Of a DNA stretch of 64,000 nt, positions 24,455-37,200 are shown one piece after another. Numbering within the stretch: the first letter of the stretch is position 1; every line of letters starts with the position of its first letter. The notes under the pieces are model-generated. The model had not been told where the DNA came from. It saw only the letters and a program-made list of their open reading frames with translations, and ran no database searches. Position numbers and translations under genes: made by a program. Source of the stretch: Bolinopsis microptera (taxonomy: Eukaryota > Ctenophora > Tentaculata > Lobata > Bolinopsidae); NCBI RefSeq assembly GCF_026151205.1, contig NC_087083.1:7480460-7544459 (forward strand), written 5' to 3'.

Positions 24455-24589
24455 CAATGGCTGAAGAGTGCAGAGTTGTGAGACTTTTTTTTCTGAGACT
24501 TTTTATATCCTTGTCAGACTTCAAAAGCCCGTCGTTCACTACAACCTTCACAATACTATCACAGCTAACTAGAAATGTCACTTGTAAGG

Positions 24590-24960
24590 TGACGTTTTTT
24601 TCTCACCTCATTTGTATTTCTGGTCACTCCTAGCCCGGTTTTAGCAACTTTAAACCGGCTTTATCTCGGAATACAACTTCAGCTTTTGAACCGATTCATA
24701 CTTTGCAAGAGCTTTTAAACAACCTTAAAGCTCGTTCGTGTCCGTTGTTCCCGCCCTTTTAGTTTAAAGCAACTTTAAACCGGATTTCTCTCAGAAGGCA
24801 ACTCCCACTATTGAACCAGTTCACATACGGCTGATATAGGTTTACATATAGGGCTTATGAACAAACTTTTAGGCTCTTCTGTGTCAGCTTCCCATCCGTC
24901 ATTCTCCCCGTTTTTTGGAGATTTGAACGGGCTTTCGCAACACAATTTCTTTAGAAAACT
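24590..24960. repeat. Diverged ~130-bp tandem repeat
   Basis: Blocks agcaactttaaaccgg, tctcggaatacaact-like sequence and ttgaaccgattcata occur in order at 24640-24700 and again, diverged, at 24770-24820, with a weaker third copy near 24910. This is an old tandem array of two to three units upstream of the Sema gene. Confidence 0.55.
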
Positions 24961-25231
24961 TGGAGCCATGTTTGACAGCTTCGTACCTGATACTCGTTCA
25001 ACCTTTTATGGTTATAGCATAGTTGTAAATTATAAGTTGTCGTTACCTGTAATTAGAATTTGTATCCCCATTTGTTTTTCTTGAATATTGAATATTGATG
25101 CTTCCATCTATCATGCGAATGCAAAATCCCAACGTTCAAATTTTCTATAGATATGAGAGAAGTTACGCGCGGATACGAACACATATCAGTAACCATGGTA
25201 ACAGTAACGTAATAAACTGGATCATGTGATT

Positions 25232-28200
25232 ATGAACACACATCTCCTCATTATAACATTACAACTCACCCTCACCTTAGCAACACGGCTCTCTTTCCTC
25301 GATCACAATCATTTTCAGTAAGTATTTCTTAGTTTGTTTCCAACAGAGTAAGCTGCTTTCCCTATATATTCAATATTCAAGTATGTAATGTTCTAAGATA
25401 GGAAAATGATGAATGTGAAATTGCCCAAAATTGTCCCTGCTTGGATGGTTAAAATTGAAAAGGTATAAATATAACCGACAATATATTTGCAGGACAGAAA
25501 GCTGCTTCCTCCAACTGCATGACAACATCACGTGGTATGACGCAGACACAAGCTTGTTGCTTAGCAACGGTCACATTTCAAAACTCAACGACTGTCAGAT
25601 AACAGCCAAACAGGTCAGCAATTCCCACAACAATTGGGTCATTCAATTTGTGGACATTTTTAGAAATTTCGAGAAGTCTTACGATAAAAACTCTATTGTT
25701 CTGAAATTTTTAAATTAGGGGGTTCAAACCCCAGAGGGGACATCAAAATTGTCGCGTCGAACAGCATCACGCATTACTTACACATATTAACAAGTGCATA
25801 ATTTCAGTCAGTTGGGGACGAAGTTCAGTTTATAAAACAGATATCTACTGACATAATACTGATGTGCAGAGCGGGGGAGGTATATCAGACTGATCCTCTC
25901 TCTCGGAGATTTCTCTCGTCAGTCAGGACAATGGTAAGTGTCGGGAGACCAGTTACTTTCACTATCTTTCTTTAGATGGTACATGAAATATTATAATACT
26001 TTTTGGTGTTTCATGCGATTTATTTAAAACAGTTTGTTGTTCTTAACCTGATAAATTTTCAGAGTTCTACCAAACTAGGTCACTATGCAGCAGTACTGGG
26101 GGTGAACTTACAACGGCCTGGATTTCAAACAACTTGTATACTTTCTCTTATTCGGACGGAACCACTAAAATTTCCAAATATCTTCCCCTAACGAGGAATT
26201 TTGTAAAAACCATTGGATTAGAAGCAAGTGATAGCTCTGACGCAACCAAGCTTATTTTCAAACACGGGAATTTTGTATACATGATTTATACGGTTAGTAA
26301 ACTTAACATTAATTTCATATAGTGAGCCGTGTATGACAAAGTGATGAATCCATAGAGTTTAGTTTCGTAGATTGTATCAGGTAAGATCATGGGCAGATCA
26401 TAAATACATCATGCATATATTGCATAAGTTTACGATATCGGAATTATTTGATCATGTAAGAGAGAATCCATGGTATTTCCAACGAAATAATTGTGCGCTT
26501 CTATGAGCTGGCAGTTAGGATCTATATTCTACTATACAATATGTTTCGTGTTAAGTATCCTATCGTAATATCGCATCATAACCCAGGGTATTTCGGGTGA
26601 AGCAAGAGTAGCCAGATTTTGCGAGAACGACCAGGGGAATTACGGTAGTTTCTCCACCGAGAGATACGGTCAACTGTCCTGCAACATGCTCGAGGTAAGA
26701 TCAGGACAACAAGAAACTAACAATAGTTATTCTCACCATTCTCACTATTCTCACTATTCTCACCATTCTCACCATTCTCACTATTCTCACTATTCTCACT
26801 ATTCTCACTATTCTCACTATTCTCACTATTCTCACTATTCTCACTATTCTCGCTATTCTCACTATTCTCACTATTCTCAATATTCTCACTATTCTCACTA
26901 TTCTCACTATTCTCACTATTCTCACTATTTTCACTATTCTCACTATTCTCACTATTCTCACTATTCTCACTATTCTCAATATTCTCACTATTCTCAATAT
27001 TCTCACTATTCTCACTATTCTCACTATTCTCACTATTCTCACTATTCTCACTATTCTCACTATTCTCACTATTCTCACTATTCTCACTATTCTCACTATT
27101 CTCACTATTCTCACTATTCTCACTATTCTCACTATTCTCACTATTCTCAATATTCTCACTATTCTCACTATTCTCACTATTCTCACTATTCTCACTATTC
27201 TAACTATTCTCACTATTCTCACTATTCTCACTATTCTCACTATTCTCACTATTCTCACTATTCTCACTATTCTCACTATTCTCACTATTCTCACTATTCT
27301 CACTATTCTCACTATTCTCACTATTCTCACTATTCTCACTATTCTCACTATTCTCACTATTCTCACTATTCTCACTATTCTCACTATTCTCACTATTCTC
27401 ACTATTCTCACTATTCTCACTATTCTCACTATTTTCACTATTCTCACCATTTTCACTATTCTCACCATTCTCACCATTCTCACCATTCTCACTATTCTCA
27501 CTATTCTCACTATTCTCACTATTCTCACTATAATTCTCACTATTCCCAGATAGACCACACCATCCTGCTGGACGCCCAATACGATCCTACCAGATCACAA
27601 CTCCTCCTTCTAACCTCTAGAACTCCAGTAGAGTTATCAGGCAGGGTACTCTGTGCTATATCTATTCAGGAGATAGACCGTCAACTGGATACTGGACAAT
27701 TCCTCGACTATGATGAAATGGTTGGTTCCCAATCCAAAATACTGCTTTAAAAAACGATCCATTTGATAAGCTCAAATAAGTCTCATTTTACTTTATTTTA
27801 CTTCATTGTACCTCATAACCTCATTTATTCATCTCTGTGTCTATAAATTTCTTCAATTGTACTTTTTAGGGAAAGAGCGTGGATCGTCAGGAAGCAAAAT
27901 GAACTGTAACGCGATAAACCAAATGAATTATCTCACTCAGTTACTTGATCTGATAAAAGGATCGCACACCCTCCTCACCCATCAAAAGAACTACAACAGT
28001 TTCAGGACCAAAGAGAACGTCTGGTACCTTGCTACTGGTAAGTGGTTCGTTAGACGTAGCTCGACGGTTGGGTGGAGATTTTTTTGTAGCTGCGGTGTAT
28101 AGATTGAAGATAGGTATTCGAGGAGATAAAAGATGTTGGTACAAGGCAACAGTTAATTAACATTGCGTAGAGACGCAATATGCTTTGAATTTTATAATCC

Positions 28201-31200
28201 TACAATGAAACTTGACGGCTAGGCGGTTGGTTCTTTTATGGTTGAAGATTGAAGAGACATGCGACAAAAATTTGAAGAGCTAAAAGCTGTTTGTACAGGG
28301 CTAATGATTAACAAATCCGACACATCCCATTTGCTTTGTAATTTAACTTTGCCGTCTGACACCCCGTGCTACCCTCCAGACGACGGAGAGTTGGATATCC
28401 TGAAAGAGAAACACGACACATCCCTGAGCAGGATACAATCCGTACAAACCAACATGTCACCTGCCCGACTCCTCCTCTCCTCCTCCGGAGACCTGACTCT
28501 GCTCTCCAGACACAAGATAGCTACCCTTCCCAAGTTCTTCTGCTCTCACTTCCGGGTTTGTTCTTTGTTCAGCCGGGAAAATCGATAGCAGAAAAGTTTC
28601 AAAATTTACTGATTTTCGATCTGATAGCAACCCATGAAAATATCTTCGACTGAAAATCACTCAAAAAGTTGAATTACTAACGAACCTGCTCGTTCAGGAT
28701 CCAGCAGAGTGCTACCAAGGACCCTCCTGCTCCTTCTCCGAGAAACACTGGAACTGTTCCTTATCTGCTGAAAAGAAGACGTTTGCGGAGGACCACCCCG
28801 GGGGTGTTATTGGTAAAGTGTCCCTAATGGGAGGTTGTGTGACAGAGGTTACAACCTACACTGCAACTGATTCGACCGTTTCAACCAGCAGTGAGTGAAC
28901 TTTAGTGTCTTTTTAAAATAATGTGATCTTTTATCGTAGTATTTTTAAACATGTGCTATATGATTTGGAATCACCTAACGAACAAGTTCATGACCAAATA
29001 TTAAATAATGGATGTAATTCTCATATTTTTCACCCCAGTTGTATCCTGCCCTCTGCCCACCCTCCCTAAGAACGTGGAGCTAGTGAATCAGAACAACACA
29101 TGTCTGGGGCACCTCACAACTCGGTGTAGATCTGGTTCTGACCTGACTTCTGGAGACTCAGTCAGACAGTGCTTACCTACTGGCAACTGGTCCGGATCTT
29201 CCCCTGTTTGTACAGGTTGGTTTCATATATTGAAGCTTCGGTCAGGATTCTTGACTCAACGGAGCAAACATTTTTGCAGCATGATGTTAATTATTATTAT
29301 ATTGAGCAGTAATTTTCCGCAGAAAACAAATGAAAGTTTACAGTTTCTGTCGTAGACCACATTACGAGTCTATTTGGTTAGACTACAAGTTTTAGTCCAC
29401 ATAATAACAACATCTACCCCTCTTTAGAAAGACGCTGCCCCGTCCTTACCCCCTCCCCTGGTTCGCACATCACAACTGACCAGACAACAGTAGGAACCAT
29501 CCTCCAAACTTCCTGCTCAGATCCTTGTCATGTGACTAGCTCGCAGACCCCTCTACATTGCCTGGAGACGGGACAGTGGAACGGGACTCTGCCAACCTGC
29601 AGTCCTGCCACGTGCTATCCGCTTCCTCTTCCTAAAAACACTGTGCTGCTCTTTGATGAGAGACAGCCCAAGTGTGGGGGACAGTTTGCTGCAAGGTGAG
29701 TTCATAGCACTTGCTCAAATTTGTGCTTTTTCAGATGTACCCCGTTCTAAATTTGAGGCAATTAACTTCTTTATCAAATGTTGCTGAACAATGTTCAGTG
29801 AATAACAAGCGACAGGACATCTCTTATCTATACAGCTGGTAATACGAATTGTTATTTTACCGTTCACTCCAATCTATTATTTAACCCTCCTGCCCTTTTC
29901 AGGTGTGTCAAAGGAACAGATCTTGTGTACGGAGACCTGGTCAGGACCTGTAGGAAAGACAGGTCCTGGAGCGGACAAGTTCCTCTCTGCACCGGTAATA
30001 CTTCCATATTGCATTGAGTATCCGCCACTTACCACCTAGACTATTGTAGTGCATATCCAGTGCATTTATAGAGGTTCTCGTAACCTCGTGCAGTGCATTT
30101 GTAGAGGTTCCCAGGTACACTGTCAGTACTTATTGAAGTTGTACAATACATACAGCGTGCTATCTTATCATAGTGAGTGTTTGGCAGACACGCCATAACA
30201 TGGATATTCGTATTATTATGACGGATAAACGCTGTAATTGATAAAGAGGAAGGGAAATTAGCCCTTATGTTTATTATAGTAAGGAATATTCTGATTAAAG
30301 CCACAATTAATTTCAGTGACTGAGTGTCCAGTATTCCCCTCCCCAAAGAATGGCTACCTATCATCCACCTCTAAAAGAGTTGGCTCCTTGGTTACTGCTA
30401 CCTGCAAGGCTTGTCATAGAGTTTCAGGTACTGATTTTCATTGTTATTCGTTTTCAGTTAAGAAAGTTGTTTTAAGTCCTGAGGCTTTGCTCGACTGATG
30501 TTTTGACGTGAAGCAGGTTTCCTCGGCATAAACATACAAGGGTGATATATTATATAACTTTATTCAAATCAAAAATAGAACATAAAGAACATCTTGATGA
30601 CCTGATAAGTCACCAAGAGAAAAATAACACTGAATAAACTAAATCATGCTTAACTCTCTCCATGCTTTTCTATCTGTTGCAAAAAGTCTTAAATGGTATA
30701 AATCGTCTGTATTTACAAGTCTAAAGTTTCTGTCACTTAAATCGTTCAAAATAGTTTTTAACAAGTTTGACTGGTGTCGTCCGACTCTACCTCTCATCAA
30801 ACTCTGACTCTCTACAGCAAAATGTAAGGCAAGCTGGGCGGTGAGTTATTATCACTGCGGAGGATGTGACCGAGCATTCTCCACCGTGCACGAGCAACAC
30901 GCTCACTTAGTGGAACAACTTCGCAGCGTTTGTATAGAGTCACATTTCGTATGACATTAGGGTAGGTCATGCCGATGATCGTACGGAGATGATTCCTGTG
31001 GCAGACATCAAGTTTTTGAAGGAGTTGTTTAGATGTTGCCCAACTGTTGCAATTATACATCAGTATTGAAACAACTTGTGCTTCATATATCTTGAGTCGA
31101 ATCTTCAAGGGTATACGTCTACCTTGTTCCCAGACATTTTTGTAGTTCTGAAAAGCAATGTTAGCAAGTATACATCGTCTCTTGACATCTTCGATGCTAC

Positions 31201-34200
31201 ACAACTTAGAGCCTAAAGAGATAGATGACCTCCAAGGTACTCTACCTCTGAGTGTCTCTCCTTTGTTATCAACCTCGTTCTTGCCGGCCAGATAGAAGTG
31301 GGTGAACTCGGTTTTTGACTCATTGACAAAAAGATTCCACTCTTCCAATATCTCTTTCCATATTGGCAACAAAGACTCCAAATTTCTTTTATCCTCATCA
31401 GTAAAATCAACATCATCTGCGTACTCCCACTCGAGGGGTAGCAGATTCTCAGCTATGGGAGGGTTAGGTCTTAGATAGGACATAACAGCACGCAGGTGGT
31501 AAAGTGCTGCTGCCAGATATAGAGTGAACAAGTTTCCAGACAAACTGTCGCCTTGAAAAGCTCCAATCGTGACAATAAACTCTCCTGATATTGTTGAGTT
31601 CACTTTGATCTTCAGTTTAGTATTTGCGAGCAAATACCTTACCAGTCGAATGTCGTCCTCACTACAACCAGCATCAGCTAAAATGTCAAGTAATACCGAC
31701 CTCTTTATGGTATCAAAAGCAGAGGACATGTCAATGCCCATCTTATGAAGAGACCAGCGTTTTTCCTTAACAACTGACACTAGTATTCGCTGGGTCCAAA
31801 CGATATTTGCACAACTATGGCCAGGTTTATAGGCATTCTGCCAAGGACCAGTGTACTGAGATACTTGCCTTTGGATGCACTTTAAGACTATCATGGACAA
31901 TATCTTTCTAGTACCGTTTAGTAGGCAAAGTGGGTGCAAACTCTTAGGGGGGCCTAGTGGCTTTCCAGGTTTTTGGAGAGGAGTAAGGTATCCCTCTGTG
32001 AAAGAAGGTACATGTTCATGGAGCTCAAAGGATCGATTAGTAAGTTGTGCAAATGTGGAAAAAAATATTTCAGGAGAGTGTTTGAGAAATTCGTTTGGGA
32101 TCCCATCTGGTCCAACAGCTTTACTGTTCTTGAGTTTCTTGGCCGCAAGCTCAACTTCAAACGCTGTAATGGGGTTTTGAAGGGGCCTAGGGTTACCTGT
32201 GAACGGTTCTAGTGGTGGTTCGCTGTCAGGTCCAGTGTAGTGTTCTTCAAAGTACTGGCGAATGATTTCAGCCTTGTCTCGTTCATTATCTACCAGTTGG
32301 TTGTCAGTGTTGAAAACAGACACAGAGCCTGCACCCGTTTTCTGTTTGCCTGATAGTTGACGAGCAGCTTCAAACATTCTCCGTCCTTCGTCTATGGTGG
32401 CTATAGAGTCAGCTAGGCTGTTTGCTAACTCAACTCTCAATGTTTTCAACCGTTTAGTAATGTCGTTTGAGAGCCTGTTGATTTTAGCTCTGAGAGCTGT
32501 CCTGTCTCTGTATTTGTTGTTGTTCAGTTGTTGTAAAAGTTGTTTCCTTTCTTCAGACATGCTAACAACTTGACTGTCAGAGGAATGATTCCTCTTTCGC
32601 TGTGGCTCACGAAAACCCACAGTGGAAACAGCAGTTTCTTTAACTTCACCAAAAAGCATATTAAATTGCTGTTCCGTGTTGTGGGAGTTAAAGTCAGTAT
32701 CTGATACAGTTTGCTCAAGTTTCTGACGAAGTTCTTGCTGATATTGTTGTTGAGCTTGTTTGCTTCCAATCAAGGTTGTTGTGTTATAAGTCTTTTGAAA
32801 TGCTCTGATCTCCTTGTACAACTTGAAGCGCTGCGAAAAATCTGCCTTGGCAACAACAAGTTTGTGGTCACTGCGGTGCTTTGTACCTGCATATGACCTG
32901 GCATCAGTTAGCAGTGCCTTGCTTCTGGACTTGCAGAGTATGAAGTCAATCTGTTGGAAATAAGGTTTACTTTTCCTGGTTGCTCGATTCCGAATCCAAC
33001 CAGTCCGTGTGGTAATGTGTCTGCTGCTATGGGAGAATGAAGTGTTGGCAGCAAACAGGCCATTAGCAGTGAGAAAGTGTAGCAACCTTTCACCGTTTTC
33101 ATTCCTCCTCCCAACACCATGTCTACCAATATTCACATGTAAACCATTTTCTACATCAACAGGGCTTCTTTTGCCAAGTTTGGCATTAAAGTCGCCTAAC
33201 ATCCATACTTCAAATCTAGCAGGAACACTGATAGCCTCGAGTAGCTCATCGTAAAATTGGGTTGCTAATCGGGGATTCTGAACTGACTTGGGATTCGTAG
33301 GGCTGTAACAATTAAAAATTCTGATATGACAAGGTGGTTGATCCACCCTTTTAGCACTTAATTTAAAGTCCATATAAACAACTCTGTCACTGATCTGATG
33401 ATGAGATACTATACATTCCAAAAAACGCTTGTTAACAATAAACCCAAGTCCACCGTGTCTATCGTGTCTCTGATCAAACAAAAACAATCGATGATGTCCA
33501 GGGAGTGTTGTTTCCAAGTATTCACGTGTCTTGGTCTCCTAAAATGTCTAAGTTATATCTGTCAATGTCCTCTGCAACGAAGTGTTGCCTGTATGTGGTC
33601 GATAGACCGCAAACATTCCATGTCCCAAAATTGAGTGTCGTAGCCATGATGAAAAGAGTAGCGTAGACTAGGAATCCTGCGATCTTCCTCGAGGCGTTAA
33701 ACGTACTGACTTTAGCAGTCATGCGGACCCGTTACAGTCACATACCATCCTAAAAGGGTGATAATAAAATATAAATAAATTTATTGAGTGATAATATTGT
33801 CATCAACTATTATATTGAATTAAAACCACATTCAACAAGTAAACATAAAAGTAATATTGCACTGGTATGCCAGGGTCTAATACCTTATGTTTTACAGGAA
33901 TACCAGGCATGAGTTTAGCAGCTAGTGCCCAGTGTCTGAGCAGCGGTAGATGGAGCATAGACCCACCCTCCTGCGAGAGGGTTACCTGTCCTCCCCTCTC
34001 TCCCTCAACAGGTTAACTATACTGTTCTTTGGAAAATTTCAAAACGTCGTTACGTAGTAACTTTAAAGTTAAAATTTACAATATTCAACTTTTAACCAGT
34101 CTACTTATTTATAAAGCAATGAAAGGCATTAGTTTGATCAAATCAAACGGAACATATGCTATCAGACTTTCAACTGACTATGGCAGGGTTAAAACAGTTT

Positions 34201-37200
34201 TAACGCTAGCAACGATCCCCTTTTACATAGTTCCACTAAAATGATAATTTAAGATTAAATATGTATACTGTATAGTGATAGGTAGATAAAGTAAAAAATG
34301 TAATAAAATAAAACGGTAGGGATAAAGTATACTAAGTAAACGTAGTCGACACGTCATAAAACGAACTGACCCAAACTACAATTACTCCCGCGTAATTTCC
34401 CGCGTAATTCTAAAACTCCGATTTGCGATTTGCGCCGCTGCAAAGTTATTATAAAACTAAATTCAACACGTGCGACAAATATTTCGCAACAATAGAAAAG
34501 GATGCCATAGGTCAAGCTATGGCATTAATATATTTCCACACCCAATACCAAACTTATTCTTTAGCCCATGCCTCTTTACCACTGATAAGTATATTTTACT
34601 AAGACGATCCCGTCTAAAACCCAACTCAATTAAATCATCAGTAAACTTAAAAACCTTATCAGAAAAAGCAACAACGTTATTACAGATCCTAGAATATCTC
34701 ACAACCTGTGAACAGTACGTGCCATATAATACACTACTAGCTTGATTACTCATCAAAGGTTGAAACTTGACCACTTTAAAACCAAACTTATCCCTTTTAT
34801 CATAAACTCTACAAGAAAACTTCCCCTCGCTATTTATCGAAATATCAAGATCTAATACATTGGCGGCACTATCTACTTCATTTTCCTTATTAAGAGTAAG
34901 AGAGTCTGGATATATTAAAGTATTAACTTAAAATATTCCTCTAAGTAACCATCAGAGTTAAGGGTAGTAATATCATCTATAAGTCTAAATGTATTATTTA
35001 ACTTCTTTACAATATAGTATCTACTTTTATACGTACTGTCTAGGAAACTGTTCTCAAAATACCAAAGTGTTAAGTTAGCAATATATGGACCAGGGTTGAT
35101 TCCAATAGGTACACCGATATGTTGCCGATATAAGATCTCTCCTACTTTAAAGTAACAATTATCCAGTAGAAACTCAACACATTTAATCAACTTAACTTCA
35201 TCAAAAGCCACAGTCCCATCTCTAAAGCTATTAACCCAAGCAGACCCTTTATCGTAAACAGCTATAAACTTCTTTTTACTATTCCTAAAGGCTAATTTAA
35301 ATTATGCAAGTTGCCACAAGTAAATTTAACTTTAAATAATGTTGCAGGAGTGAACATGCTGAGTCTCAATACCTCTTGCATCGGACTAGCTGAATTCCAG
35401 TGCTCAACTGGTTTTACGTTATACTCCGGTAGTACAGCCAGGTACTTATAATTTTCATAAACGTTTTAAGATATTTTCTTATGTTTTCTATAGAATTTAT
35501 AGTGACATAACTTTAATAGTATAGATGTAGCTTAATATTGTTTAATTCCAGGCAATACCATTCAAACAGATTGGGCGACCAAAATAAGCCAACATTTCAC
35601 TGTTTTTATAACGCCAACAACTGAATGGTGAGCCCTACTAACTCACTCCCGAACAACCTCCCAACAACTGCCTAAAACTAACCACCCCTCTGAGCCCTCT
35701 CCCCACCCCCACACCGCCTAAAATTAACTACCCCTCCCCACCCCACACCTCCGAAAACTAACCACCCCTCCCTCCCCACCCCACACCGCCTAAAACTAAC
35801 CACCCCTCCCTCCCCACCCCACACCTCCTAAAACTAACCACCCCTCCCTCCCCACCCCACACCTCCTAAAACTAACCACCCCCTCCCTCCCCACCCCACA
35901 CCGCCTAAAACTAACCACCCCTCCCTCCCCGCCCCACACCGCCTAAAACTAACCATCCCTCCCTCCCCACCCCACACCTCCTAAAACTAACCACCCCCTC
36001 CCTCCCCACCCCACACCGCCTAAAACTAACAACCCCTCCCTCCCCACCCCACACCTCCGAAAACTAACGATCACCTCAGGTACTGCCAGCCAGATGGTAA
36101 GTGGAGCGGCTCAGATCCTATCTGTGTCCCTGAAACTTGCCCTCCTCTACAGTTCGCTAGTGAGGACAGAGTGATCGTTCAAACGAGAAGAGAGAGGTAT
36201 GTTCCAGTTTGAGTATCAATTTCTTGTCACTCAAGTTTGAGGAATATGTTGTTGTTACAATAAAAACGGACATTGAATTTAATTGATCGATGCCAATAAA
36301 TGATGAAAGTAATGGAATGTGTTGAAAGGACGAGCTTTTTTAGAGATTGGACCAGGAGATCAACAAGGCTAACATTTAGCTTAAATAACAATTCTCCAGG
36401 TACGGGGAGCGGAGCATTATGCGATGTGAAGGAGGCAGTACTCTACAATCAGGGCAACTAGAATTGGTCTGTTTGTCAGGTAGAGAGTGGAGTGGGGCGA
36501 AACCCCAGTGTGTAGCAAACCAGCCCTTCCGCCCTACTGCTGGCACTGGTCAGTTTTATCAATTTCTATTTTACTCGATTCATAGAATTATATCATGAAA
36601 TTTTAAATTAAAATTAAATTCTCATTCTATTTCATATTCAAATTATTAAAAATCACAAACATTCGATATGTCTTATTTCACGTTTATTAATTTCATTCAA
36701 TTTTCCTTATTCAACGTATGTACTAAAACATTTATTTCATCACAGAAGCCCCAGAAGCTATTGCCTCTGAAAAGCATAATGAAAAGCAAAGTGATAATAA
36801 TGTACTGAAGATTGTAGCTATTTTGGGATGGTCCATGTTTACTATCTGTCTCATCTTCATCATCCTGGTGTTCGTCTTTCTAAGAAGAGGGCGAATAAAC
36901 AACTGCCAATCAGGTTGGTTGTCTTCAACTTCTAGACGAGCTTTATTTCTATTAACTTCATTAGAAAATGAATTTCAGCCACGTGTACGTCAGCTCATTT
37001 TCCAAATTCCAGAATTATTTTACACACAATAAGCTCAAATTACGAAAATTTTTACGACAAAAACTTGAAAGTAAAATAACTGTAGTTATCTCAGAGACCT
37101 GTAACTTGATCTAACCAAATAACTGTAGTTGTAACTGTAAGTAAAATGACTGTAGTTATCTCAGAGACCTGTAACTTGATCTAACCAAATAACTGTAGTT

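Noticed and set aside
24055-24464. Val-Ser-Val-Thr and Leu-Leu-His-Ser repeat ORFs on both strands
   Set aside because: Artefacts of the 12-bp satellite.
25725-25750. tRNA T-arm-like ggttcaaacccc in an intron
   Set aside because: No A box or acceptor stem at the right distance; a short palindrome by chance is likely.
26686-27750. A 354-codon Tyr-Ser-His-rich protein ORF
   Set aside because: It is exon 5 sequence, a satellite-filled intron and exon 6 read through. Donor 26695 and acceptor 27549 remove the array and restore the Sema frame.
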